A stretch of 64,000 nt of DNA from Cylindrodendrum hubeiense (lineage: Eukaryota > Ascomycota > Sordariomycetes > Hypocreales > Nectriaceae): contig JAANBB010000157.1 of assembly GCA_014621425.1 (NCBI GenBank), forward strand, positions 1-64,000, written 5' to 3'. The notes under the pieces were generated by a model, which had not been told where the DNA came from, searched no databases, and saw nothing but the letters and a program-made list of their open reading frames with translations. Below are positions 46,937 through 56,822 of the stretch, one piece after another. Numbering within the stretch: the stretch's first letter is position 1; the number at the start of each line of letters is the position of its first letter. The translations under genes were made by a program, and so were the position numbers.

Positions 46937-47751
46937 CTAGCTCAGCTCCTTGATGACTTTCCTCACCAACTTCTTCTGTGCATCGACGTCTAATCTCTTC
47001 TCATCCGTCTCCTGTACCGCTCGTCCCACGGCAATGACCGTCTTTACGCTCTCACTGTCCACCCAGAACTTGCCATTCCTCCCCGCGGCTGTCTCGAACT
47101 GTAATCCTGCGCTGGCGAGCTCCTCGAGCACGGCGATCTTGCCCTCCAGGACGCTCTTGGGCATCATGAGGCGGCGCGCCATACCGAGGGAGATGCTGAA
47201 GAGCATGCCGCCGGTGAGCGGGCCCAGGCCCTCGGACTTGCCGGTCGAGGACGAGACACATTCGAGCTCTGCGTCCATGTGCTTGTTGGCGAGGGCGACG
47301 CGCGCGTAGACCAGGGCGCCGGCGGCCAGGACGGGACGGGTCTTCTTGGTGGCGCCCTCGAAGGACAGCTGGGGGAGGAGGGCGGGTGTCGTGTAGTCAG
47401 AGAGGTTCACGTAGTAGACCTCGGCGGCGGAGTGGTGGACGGTGCCGATGACGAGTTCGCCGGCTCGGGGTTGATACTGGAGGTTGAGTTTAGTCAATCG
47501 GCTTCTCTCATTGGGAGCCATCTCGGCGGCATGCCGCATGTGGCTGTGCTTACCCGTCCTCCGGCGTTCTCGACGCGAATGGCATTCTTTTGGCGGTCGG
47601 TGATGAGCTGTCCGGCGAGGGTGGGCAGGATGTCGTTCGGCGGCACATGGCGCAGGCCGGGGCCGAGGCGGAGAGCTTTCTTGGGGTGCGAGGGGATGAG
47701 GGACGGGTCGATCTGGTCGCCTGGGAGGACGAAGACGGCTTCGGAGGCCAT
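46937..47751 (-). CDS. RRP40: exosome cap subunit Rrp40
   Basis: Two exons: 47751-47554 and 47476-46937. The 77-nt intron is GTAAGC..CCTCCAG and the join reads AGGR-YQPRAGELVIG. The product is 245 residues, near the family length. The N-terminal domain (LPGDQI, LRLGPGLR) and the S1-like strand block (YQPRAGELVIGTV, VYYVNLSDY, ARV) are present. The KH-like domain carries the Rrp40 GxNG signature in AAGRNGKFWVDS. Rrp40 (human EXOSC3) is one of three S1/KH cap proteins of the nuclear and cytosolic 3'-5' RNA exosome. The gene is divergent from SSZ1 across only 445 bp, so the two may share control elements. Confidence 0.93.
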
Positions 47752-48196
47752 GATGGCTGGTAGAATGGCTGGTTGCTGTGGCAAGTTTGGTGTTGGAGAC
47801 TTGGAGTTGAGACTCGTTCAATGCGACAGCCTCTCTCTTCGGCTCTGGACTTCTCTGCTCTGGCTCCTGGGACCGTCAGCCTTGTGGAAAATCCATTGGA
47901 TGGTGGGGCAGCCTGCCAGTAGGTGGGCGGTACGTACCTTATCCGCCCAGAAAAATGTGGGCGATTAGCGATTACCAGTTTTTTCCCAAATTTTTGGGTC
48001 CCAGCGAAAAAGAAACCCCCACTACTGCCACTACCAGCCCGTCCTCCTCCTCCAAATCTTGCAACTTCCCCTCCGATTTCGACATCCCTTCCGCCCTCCC
48101 TCTCGCCCTCCCACCCCCGCCAACGAGACACCTGGGATCCGCTGCTCCCTCTCCTCGCCCATCCCCTCGAAGGAATATACACACACAATCGGCGCC
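47752..48196. promoter_or_regulatory. bidirectional promoter RRP40 / SSZ1
   Basis: 445 bp separate the two divergent start codons. A perfect GGTACGTACC palindrome sits at 47929-47938, 178 bp before the RRP40 ATG and 259 bp before the SSZ1 ATG. The SSZ1-proximal part is a long C/T-rich tract (CCTCCTCCTCCAAATC, CCTCTCGCCCTCCCACCCCC), common before highly expressed fungal genes. Confidence 0.6.
47929..47938. promoter_or_regulatory. GGTACGTACC palindrome (copy 3)
   Basis: A perfect 10-bp palindrome centred between RRP40 and SSZ1, both needed for RNA and ribosome-linked functions. Same sequence as at 10309 and 20528. Binding factor unknown. Confidence 0.45.
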
Positions 48197-50065
48197 ATGA
48201 GCGACAACACCAAGGCGGGCCCCGAGCCCAGCGAGCGAGTCGCCATCGGCCTTACCTTTGGCAACTCCAACAGCTCCATCGCCTACACTGTCGATGACAA
48301 GGCTGAGGTCATTGCCAACGAGGATGGTGGTGAGTAATTACTCTCTATTTTTTCTTTCTCTGGCTGTCGCTGTCGGCTGCTCTACGCCTTGCGCCCAAGC
48401 GGCCGTCTCAGCATCAACAAGACGCACATATACTGACTTCCATCACCAATAGACCGTCAGATCCCCACTGTTCTCTCCTACGTCGACGGCGACGAGTACT
48501 ATGGTGGCCAGGCCAAGAACTTCCTTGTCCGCAACCCTGACAACACCATCGCCGGCTTCCGCGATTTCCTCGGTCAAGAGTACGCTGCACCCGGCCCTCT
48601 ACCCCACCACGAATCATCATACTAATTGACGCCGCGCAGATTCAAGGCCGTCGACCCTACCCACTGCCACGCCTCCGCCCACCCCCAGGAGGCCGATGGC
48701 TCCGTCAGCTTCGCTGTCAAGGATAAGGGCGGCGAGGAGGCCGCTTCCACCGTCCCCGTTGGCGAGGCCGCCACCCGATACCTGCGCCGTCTCGTCGGCT
48801 CTGCCACCGACTACCTGGGCAAGAAGGTCACCTCTGCTGTCATCACCGTCCCCACCAACTTCTCTGAGAAGCAACGCGAGGCTCTGATCAAGGCCGCCAA
48901 CGATGCCGACATCGAGATCCTCCAGATCGTCTCCGACCCTGTTGCCGCTGTCCTGGCTTACGATGCCCGCCCCGAGGCCATCATCGAGGACAAGATCATC
49001 GTCGTCGCCGACCTTGGTGGCACCCGCTCCGACGTCGCCGTCGTCGCTTCCCGCGGCGGCATGTACACCATCCTCGCTACCGCTCACGACTACGAGTTCG
49101 CCGGTGTCCACCTCGACCAGGCCCTGATGGAGCACTTCGCCAAGGAGTTCCAGAAGAAGCACAGCGTCGACCCCCGCGGCAACGCCCGCAGCCTGGCCAA
49201 GCTCCGCCTCGAGTCCGAGGCCGCCAAGAGGGCCCTCAGCCTGGGTGCCAACGCCCAGTTCAGTGTTGAGAGTCTGGCGGACGGTTTCGACTTCTCCGTG
49301 ACCATCAACAGGATACGATTCGAGATGGTTGGCCGCAAGGTCTTTGAGGGCTTCAACCGACTGATTGAGGGCGTTGTCAAGAAGGCCGGCCTCGATGTCC
49401 TTGACATTGACGAGGTTATCATGTGCGGTGGTACTTCCCACATTCCCCGCATCGCCAACAACTTCCGTGGTATCTTCCCCGAGTCCACTGAGATCCTGGC
49501 CCCTGCCACCAGCGCCACTGCCATCAACCCCTCTGAGCTCACCGCCCGTGGTGCCGCTCTCCAGGCCTCCCTAATCCAGGAGTACGAGGCTACCGATATT
49601 GAGCAGTCGACTCACCCCGCTGTCACTACCGTGAAGCACATCTCCAACGCCATTGGCGTCATCACCGTTGGCCCCAACGGCGATGAGTTTACCCCTGTCA
49701 TGCCTATCGAGACTGCTGTTCCCGCCCGCCGCACTGTCCGCATTGCCGCCCCCAAGGAGGGTGGTGATGTCCTCATCAAGGTCGTTGAGGGTGGCACCCA
49801 CATCAAGGTCACCAAGGCCGAACCTAAGGAGAAGGCCGAGGATTCCGATGAGGACTCCGACTTCGACTCCGATGATGAGGATGAGGAGAAGCGTGAGAAG
49901 ATCTGGAAGGTTGGCAGCCTCCTTGCTGAGGCCGCCATTAAGGGCATCAAGGCCGGTGGCCAGGTTGAGGTTACGATTAATGTTCTGGCTGACCTGAGCG
50001 TCACTGTCACCGCCCGGGAAGTCGGTGGCAAGGGTGGTGTGCGAGGAACCCTCAGCGGCCAGTAA
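48197..50065 (+). CDS. SSZ1: atypical Hsp70 Ssz1 (ribosome-associated complex)
   Basis: Three exons: 48197-48329, 48453-48579 and 48640-50065, 561 residues. Introns of 123 and 60 nt are GTGAGT..CAATAG and GTACGC..GCGCAG. The Hsp70 ATPase fold is evident (AIGLTFGNSNSSIAY, VITVPTNFSEKQREAL, DPVAAVLAYDA, VVADLGGTRSDVAVV, IMCGGTSHIPRI). The phosphate loops deviate from canonical DLGTTNS/DLGGGT, as in Ssz1 proteins. The peptide-binding half is short and carries an acidic insert (DSDEDSDFDSDDEDEEK) where a canonical Hsp70 has a longer C-terminal domain and EEVD-type end. Yeast Ssz1 pairs with Zuo1 as the RAC co-chaperone for Ssb on translating ribosomes. Strong C-ending codon bias fits high expression. 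The long antisense frame (48617-49441) is a codon-bias artefact. Confidence 0.93.
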
Positions 50066-50394
50066 ATGGGGAAGCAAAAGCTCCTTGGGTCCAACAGGAA
50101 AAGTGGGAAAGGGGGGCTTTGCGTCGTTGATATAGAGGGTGGAGGTATAAAAAGCATGGGTCTTTTAGTAGAATCTAGAGGCATGATAGAGGGAGTTCCC
50201 AACTCATTGGGACACCCGGGATGAATTGAAACGATACAATTGCAATAGTAAAGAATATGGGAGGTGAAAGCACCTCCGCCACGTCAACGCTGCGGGCATG
50301 CTATGTACAAGATGAATATGCAGCCCGATACTATCCTCTCCCGACGCATTAACATTGTCCCCCTCACTATTCCTCATCACGACAGTACCCCTAT
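50066..50394. other. convergent 3' intergenic region
   Basis: 329 bp between the SSZ1 stop and the minus-strand NT-C2 gene stop. Holds two 3' UTRs; no other feature seen. Confidence 0.7.
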
Positions 50395-51849
50395 CTACAT
50401 ATCCAAACCCACTGAGCCAGGCAGCCGCCATGCAACAAGATCATTTCGAATGTCGAACTCAGGAACCTCTCTTGAGCGCCTGAGTCCGAGTCCGGCATCA
50501 CGGAGAGCGTCGCTGTCGAGCGTCATCGAAGACGTCATGCTGGCGAGGCTGCGGGAGTGGTCGAGCTCGTGAATGCGGACGTTCTTGCGTCCTGGGTGCG
50601 GGTGGTGACCGTGTTGGGTGACTGTAACGGTGGACATGCTCTTGTCGCTGGAATTGCTTGGAGTCCGGCGGTGGGAGCGGGCAGGGGTGGATGCCGGCGG
50701 CGTGTGAGTGTTGCTGGGGGTGTGGTTTGGTTGGAGGAGGCTGTTCAGGTTGTTCTGGCTGTGGAGGCTGGCGATGCGGCGGGCATCTCGGGGCTTAAGG
50801 GTGCTGTCGCGGAAGTCCGAGTCATCTGCGTCTTCATCCTCCTCGTCGGTGTCCGGGGACCCGGAGTCGGGCTTGGTCTTCCAGCCGTTACCGCCGTTAA
50901 AGATGTCCTCGATGCACTCGTCGGCGGGGAGCTCGTTGGGCTGGCGACTCCAGGAGGCGGCGAGGGTGCGGCGGTAGAGGTCTTGGAGCTCAGCGGCGTC
51001 TCGCGGCTTGGAGATGCTAGGGACAGCTGCAAGGCGTCAGTTGAGTGTGAAAAGGGGGTGCGGAAAACAGGAGCTTAGAACGTACGTCCGACATCATCCT
51101 CGATCGACTCGCCCATGATACCGCCAATGCCGCCAAATACAGGAGCAGTCTTCAGAGCCGGGGCAATGTAGCTGCGCTCGCCATCGACTTGGATCATTAG
51201 GATGCCAATCTTGAGGGTACTGTTGACCTTGCTGTCTTGCATGAGATATCTCCTTACGATACCATCTTCAACAACATCCGAGTCACGATGCCCACTTCCG
51301 GCAGGGCTCTGGCTGACACTGTTGCTCCGTTTGCGGCCAGGCGAGGTGACATCTTTGGTAAAGGCCTCGCTCTCCTCGATATACTCGCTGAGGTTGAGGC
51401 GGACGAAGCCGAGAGTCATCTTCTCGGTTCCAGCAAACTCCTGGACAACCTCAAGCTCGATGGGGCACTCGCCGAGATTGTTGTTGCGGTCAACAGAGAT
51501 GCGGATGGATGGCATGAGGGTACAGAAGCTGTAGTCGACGCGGTGGTTGACGATGGGACACTTGCCGGTACGGCCGCGGTGCTCCGCGTGCATGGAGTGT
51601 GAGAGGTGCCATTTGACAAATGAGTGGCCGGTGACGAGAGGAACATTGTTGAGGTCGTAGATCTAGCGAGAATTAGATAAGGCCTCTCACTTGGACACGG
51701 TGTGCGGGTGAGTGAACCAGTCGTACCTTGAGATGAAGCTCGAATTTAGGCTGGTGATGTCATGTTAGCATTTGTCGGCATGTCATTGATGGGGAATTTG
51801 AGAAACTCACCTTGCGAGCCTTGCCAACTGGCGGTTTGAGAAAATCCAT
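50395..51849 (-). CDS. NT-C2 (EEIG1/EHBP1 N-terminal) domain protein
   Basis: Four exons: 51849-51811, 51750-51727, 51662-51086 and 51026-50395, 423 residues. The two first exons are tiny (13 and 8 codons), which makes the 5' end easy to miss. All introns have GT..AG ends (GTGAGT, GTACGA, GTACGT donors) and join in phase. The joined N-terminus reads KPKFELHLKIYDLNNVP-LVTGHSFVKWHL, the start of the NT-C2 domain of the EEIG1/EHBP1 family. It continues with VDYSFCTLMPSIRI, CPIELEVVQEF, LGFVRLNLSEYIEE and STLKIGILMIQVDGERSYI. The rest is Ser-rich and disordered with an acidic patch (DTDEEDEDADDSD) and a conserved-looking C-terminus. Animal relatives link membranes to actin and endocytic traffic; fungal homologues are little studied. 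Function inferred only from the domain. Confidence 0.86.
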
Positions 51850-54800
51850 GTTAGCCAGTGGTAACTGTATGCTCGTGAAGACGTCGCCGGGTCCTCCGGT
51901 TCTCGGGTTCTTTGTTCAGCGATCAAAGTCAAGCTCACTTGAGTCTTGAGGATCCTTGCTCTATCAACACTCCGTTGGCATCGACTGAGACCAGCATTGC
52001 ATCTCGTCCCTCGCGATGACAAGGCTGAGCAGTTTGACAGCACAGGCAGACGGAGATAGAAAGATACAGGTTTCCAGGTGAGGCTGGGAAACAGGGAAAT
52101 GACTCGCGTCATCGACGGTGAAGGTCGGTGGGGATGGCTTACTCAATGAGGACATGCTGCTGTGCTGGTTTGGACCGGACCAGCGGCGCCAGTCCTAATG
52201 GAGGCCACCGGCGGTGCCCCGAAAGATGCGGCTCCCTATCGCTCCGCAGAAACCGGAGGGCACGTGGAGCTCTGGGATGGCGGCTGGCTTAGGGGATTGA
52301 CGACGGGAGGAGCGGCGGCGCGACGGGAGCGCTCGGGATGGGATGGTGTGGTGGTTTGGGGCGGGATTGTCGTCGAGAGGCGAGAACTCCAGGGCGGCCA
52401 GCGAGTGGAGAGCGAGACTGGACCAGGGCAAGAAACGTCCTGCGTGTAGCGTGCTGTATACTGAGAGCTGCGCGGCCAGTTGACTGTGATTTATTTGTTG
52501 GGGAGGGCTGAGGAAGGTCGTCGGAGCATCGTCACTTTCAATGCGATCCCACTCCGAGGGTGGACAGTCTGACGGAACGGGCCTACGTACTCGACGGGGC
52601 TCTCTCCCTGCAAAGTCCCCTGTCGCAGAGGCTGAAAACCCCCTGGAATTGCGGACCTCGCTGGTCATCAGTGGGCCCAGCAGCGCTGTGCGTTTCCCCC
52701 GGCGCCGGAACCATAACCGTGTCCGACCCCGCGATCTTCCATATGGATGCTCCGCTTGCTTCAGCGAGCTCCGCCAAACCCGCCTCCGCCAAAACCCACC
52801 TCCGTCTGGGGGAGGAATGCTCGTCAACACGACGCCCAACACAACCCCCTGGGGCCCCAGAGAAAGCGGTGGGCCATATCTCTCCATGTGAGATCTGTCT
52901 CAGTATCCTGGGTCTGTCATGGAATGCGGTTGGAGACAATGCAGTTTGGTGTGGATCCCTGCCACATCTATTCAGCTGCTATCTTCCACCGTCCCTATTG
53001 GGATTAAGGGGTTCCCATCAAGTACATGCAAGGAGATCCCCTCCAACATCAGGGCTTCTGGCTTTGGCGCCGAAATCCCAGTCACCAAGGCGACCGTTAA
53101 AACCCAGAACCAGGTTTTGCAACTGAGATTAGGGCGCCGTAGGGCAAGCCCCCTTCGACAGCCACCCGATACTATTGGGTCGATCATCCATCCTGTCTTG
53201 CCTTTTGCCTACCTACCTGGTGCCACGAATCACACTGCAGTAGCGCAATCTGTTTAGTCGGGTGGGATGAGTGTATGTCGCCATCTCCAGCATCACAATA
53301 TACTCTCAGTTCCGTCCGCAGCCAACAACCTAACTCCGGAGACCAGGCTATCGGGCCGTCAGTAGTAGTGAAGAAGCCACCACCCATATGTATAAAGCTC
53401 GAAAAGGAAGCGACAAACACCAACAGAGTACCTGTGGGGGGGTATGTGCCCAATGGGTTCATTCGACTGAGACACATTCCGTCAAGGCATGAATATCAGC
53501 CTCGTTGTGACTCTGTGTAACCCACACACGCACGCACCCCGACATTGACGGATGTACAGAGTGACGACTGCAGCATGCAGAGAGATATTCATTAGATATT
53601 TCCATCCCGCGCATGTCGCTCGACCTTCTCTTTACGGCTTTCTCTGCAGGTGTGCCATCCTTTGCAGAACGAGGCTACCACTCTTGCCACTCAACACCAG
53701 GAATTTGATCTCCGGCGCATCTTAAAGGTCAAGGACAGGGGGTTATTTGGCTCATCTAGTTTGAAGCTGCAGCCAAACCACTCCAGCGGGAAGGAAGTTT
53801 TCTCGCATTGTTCCAAGACAAAACTGCTTCTTCCATCGCTTTCCCCCACCATCCCGCATGCTCTAGGGCCTTGTTCCGTCAGATTGTCTCGATGGCGCAA
53901 CTGGAAGAAGCAATATCAAACAAAAGTGAGGTGTACCAGTGACATTCCATGCCTGCAGTGCAGTCTGCCCAGCCGCCCACCCCTTCACCGCGTCCTCCAC
54001 CCTCCACCGACTTGTCAGGTGGAGAGACATAATGCGAACCTGAAAAGAGGGCGAACTGTGATCGCCGTAAGAGGGCGGCGGCCCCATGCTACCGTGCCAT
54101 ACCCTCGGGCGGATCTTCATGCACTTTCTCCTCTTACACCACTTTTAATCAGCCGCTAGCTATCTTCTGGCTTCTTTGCCATGTGTGATTACTTCTACGT
54201 ATGGCTCAAGGCCCCAGTTACCAGTCATCCCTAGGATCCGCTTGACTAACGAAACCCGCGCGGCAGGTTGAGTTTCAGTGCGGGCATCATGCCTGGCTCG
54301 TTCGTCAATGGTGTCGTCTATATGAGAAGAAGCAGAGGCCCTGCAACCCAACAGTCGTCGATCCCCCTGAGTTTTGGTAGGTGCTCCCATTAGCAACGAG
54401 TACATACGTCGAGTGGCGGCTAACGGAGAGCGTTCCTGGAGCAGGAACCACAGGATGTGTTCGAAATGCAAACCACCCGGCCTCTTAACGATCGCAGTGC
54501 GTCAGCACTTCTGTGTTGTCGCCTAAACAAGACACAATTGGTGTTGGCGTTGGTAGGAATTGGGTTATTTTTGTCTCGACAGGGGGACTGTGAGGTCCCT
54601 ACTCACATCCTCAACTCAGAGATGGGGGAGTTTTGGACACACTTGATGGAAACGGGTTCGCTGGCCAGGTTTGGGAGTCAGGGTTAAATTTGCAATTCAG
54701 ATTTGCTCAACGGACAGGTTAGACACGGCGCTATGGAACAGCCGTAGGTAGGCCATGAACATCCACGATGGGTTTCTTTTATGACCAAGTATCCACTTGA

Positions 54801-56822
54801 TACCTAAATATGGTAGATATTTAGGTTTGTTCTTGTCTAATTGGAGATATTAATCTCTACACTGCCTCTTTTCGATCGTGATCAAGCCCAAATATTTCTT
54901 CATTGTTTCTCCGATGCCGTCCCGTCAGCTGCCAGGAAACGCTCTCATGAAAAGATCCACATTCGTAATAACCGCTTCTTTACGAATTAGTTGCAAGAAA
55001 TCACATAACTATCCTAAAGAAACAACGGAGGAAGGCTTTACTGTCCAATGTAAGACCCAAAGCACTATCAGTAAGACTCCCATCACGAATATATATCCTC
55101 TGTTCGTTTTAATCTGACACAAAGGTTATTGAGTTCGATTTTTAACATACTCCTAGTACAATTGCAGTATTCTACTGGTGATCTCGCCGCACTTGTGTTA
55201 TTGTTGAATTTTCATCGATAGGGATGCAAACCCAACGTGCTGATCCGCTGTTAAAAAAGGTGTAGATATGCAAGTCCTTTTCGCTCGTATGAGCATGGAT
55301 TCTGACGATTCCATTGTTAAACATGCGTAATAGCTGATTATGGATAGATCGTTGCATATGAACTTGCAATCCGTCGTAGAGCAATCCTGAGCAAGTGATC
55401 AGATTGAAATTGCTTGCGAGTAGAAAGAATCTACCATGCAGTCAAAGAAAAGGGAAATATGGCGTATAGGATGCACATGGGGTGAAACCGGCTGGATGCC
55501 TCGACCGCAGCTCACGTAATTGTATGCTTTGTTCCGAAATAAATTAAAGATTGACGAAGCTGGAAGGAGAGCTCACGTCGATCTTGCCACATATCCTGCA
55601 GTTGGGGGGAGATATACTACTCTCCACCAGGTACCAGTGACTAGGCTCACTGTTGGTGGCTTTGAAGAATGTAGCAAGGTTGATGTAGAAATGTCAATAT
55701 GACCTTCCGCCCCAAATAAAGGACCGCCTACTTGGATGATGCACCCTTATGGCCTTCTTATGACGGTCGTTCCTTGTTGAGGAGAGATACTTGTTGCCCT
55801 CGAATTCGACAAATTTACACCACATGGGCTTTGATATGATCGCACAAGAGTCATTCGGGCATGATTTCCACACAGCTATGGCCTTTGCTGTGAGTTACTG
55901 ACGTAAGAGATACCTAGTTATGTAGCTCTATATCACAGGAGGACAGGCGGCATGGTGAAGAATGTTACGGTTTGAACTCTTGATGAGGCATCTGCAAGGC
56001 TTGATTGAGCCCAGTCCATCCGTCGTTTTTGCTTGACTGGAGACGTCTTGGTTCTGTACTAAAACGCCTTCACCAGATTTCGGGCTGACCGAAATTTGGT
56101 CAAGCGGAGGCATTGCTAATGGAAATCGGCGCGTTCGCTTTTGGGTTCATAGCGGGTGCAGACCTCGCATAGTTAGACTCAACGAAGCAGTTGGTATTAT
56201 CAGCAAAAGTGACAAGCGATGTGTATTAATGAGCGTCGATCCCGATTCTCAGTGTATCTACAACCATGGATGCCTCAACTCAATGACATAACATAATCGA
56301 TTCAATCGCCCCTCACAAAATGAAACATGGGAAGGTGGCATCGGCTCTCTGGAGGGTGATTTTGTATCCTTGTTATTGTTGGGTCATACCCATGGACGAA
56401 ATGGTTCATAGAGGTACGTGGAGTGAAGAGGAAATCAGGAAGCAATGGGGACCGAGGGAACGATGCCCTTGTGAGCCAAGGGCTGACAAAGAAAAGGTCC
56501 TAACACTTGCACAGTTTGTAAGTGCATAATATCTTATGTTTAGCTGTAGTCAAATCACAATCTCATCTTTTAAGACAAACTCCCAATTATTGATCCCTTG
56601 TTCCTTAGTAAGGTAGGTAGTTGGTGAGAATACCAAGAAGCCCGGACCAAAGCGCCAAGCGCCCCTCGCGCTCCATTTCCACATGTCAAGGGTGGGCTGC
56701 CTTATCGATAAAGCTTTATTTTCCTGCGATTTTGTCACCTCGCCGCGTCGTTGACTCCCTCATCCACCACCACTTCCACGCTACAACTACAACTGTCACA
56801 CCCACCGACTCCTAATCTCGCA
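51850..56822. other. 5 kb region without a supported gene
   Basis: The longest gene-free interval. 51.85-52.9 kb is the promoter side of the NT-C2 gene. It has stacked open frames on both strands (up to 230 codons, minus strand 52195-52887), but none has a coherent domain or splice pattern. 53.2-54.5 kb has short frames only. From about 54.7 to 56.6 kb the DNA is A/T-richer with no frame over about 80 codons. No terminal repeats, target-site duplications or transposase/reverse-transcriptase motifs were found. It may contain non-coding transcripts or decayed sequence. Confidence 0.5.

Noticed and set aside
48617..49441. 274-codon open frame antisense to SSZ1
   Set aside because: Long antisense frames opposite Hsp70 genes arise from C/G-ending codon bias; the sense strand is an unambiguous Ssz1 with splice support.
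52195..52887. 230-codon minus-strand frame in the 5 kb spacer
   Set aside because: Arg/Ser/Pro-rich, overlaps equally long frames on the other strand, no domain, no intron signals; likely G/C-rich promoter DNA.
54160..54471. 103-codon minus-strand frame
   Set aside because: No recognisable features, no splice partners and composition unlike neighbouring exons.
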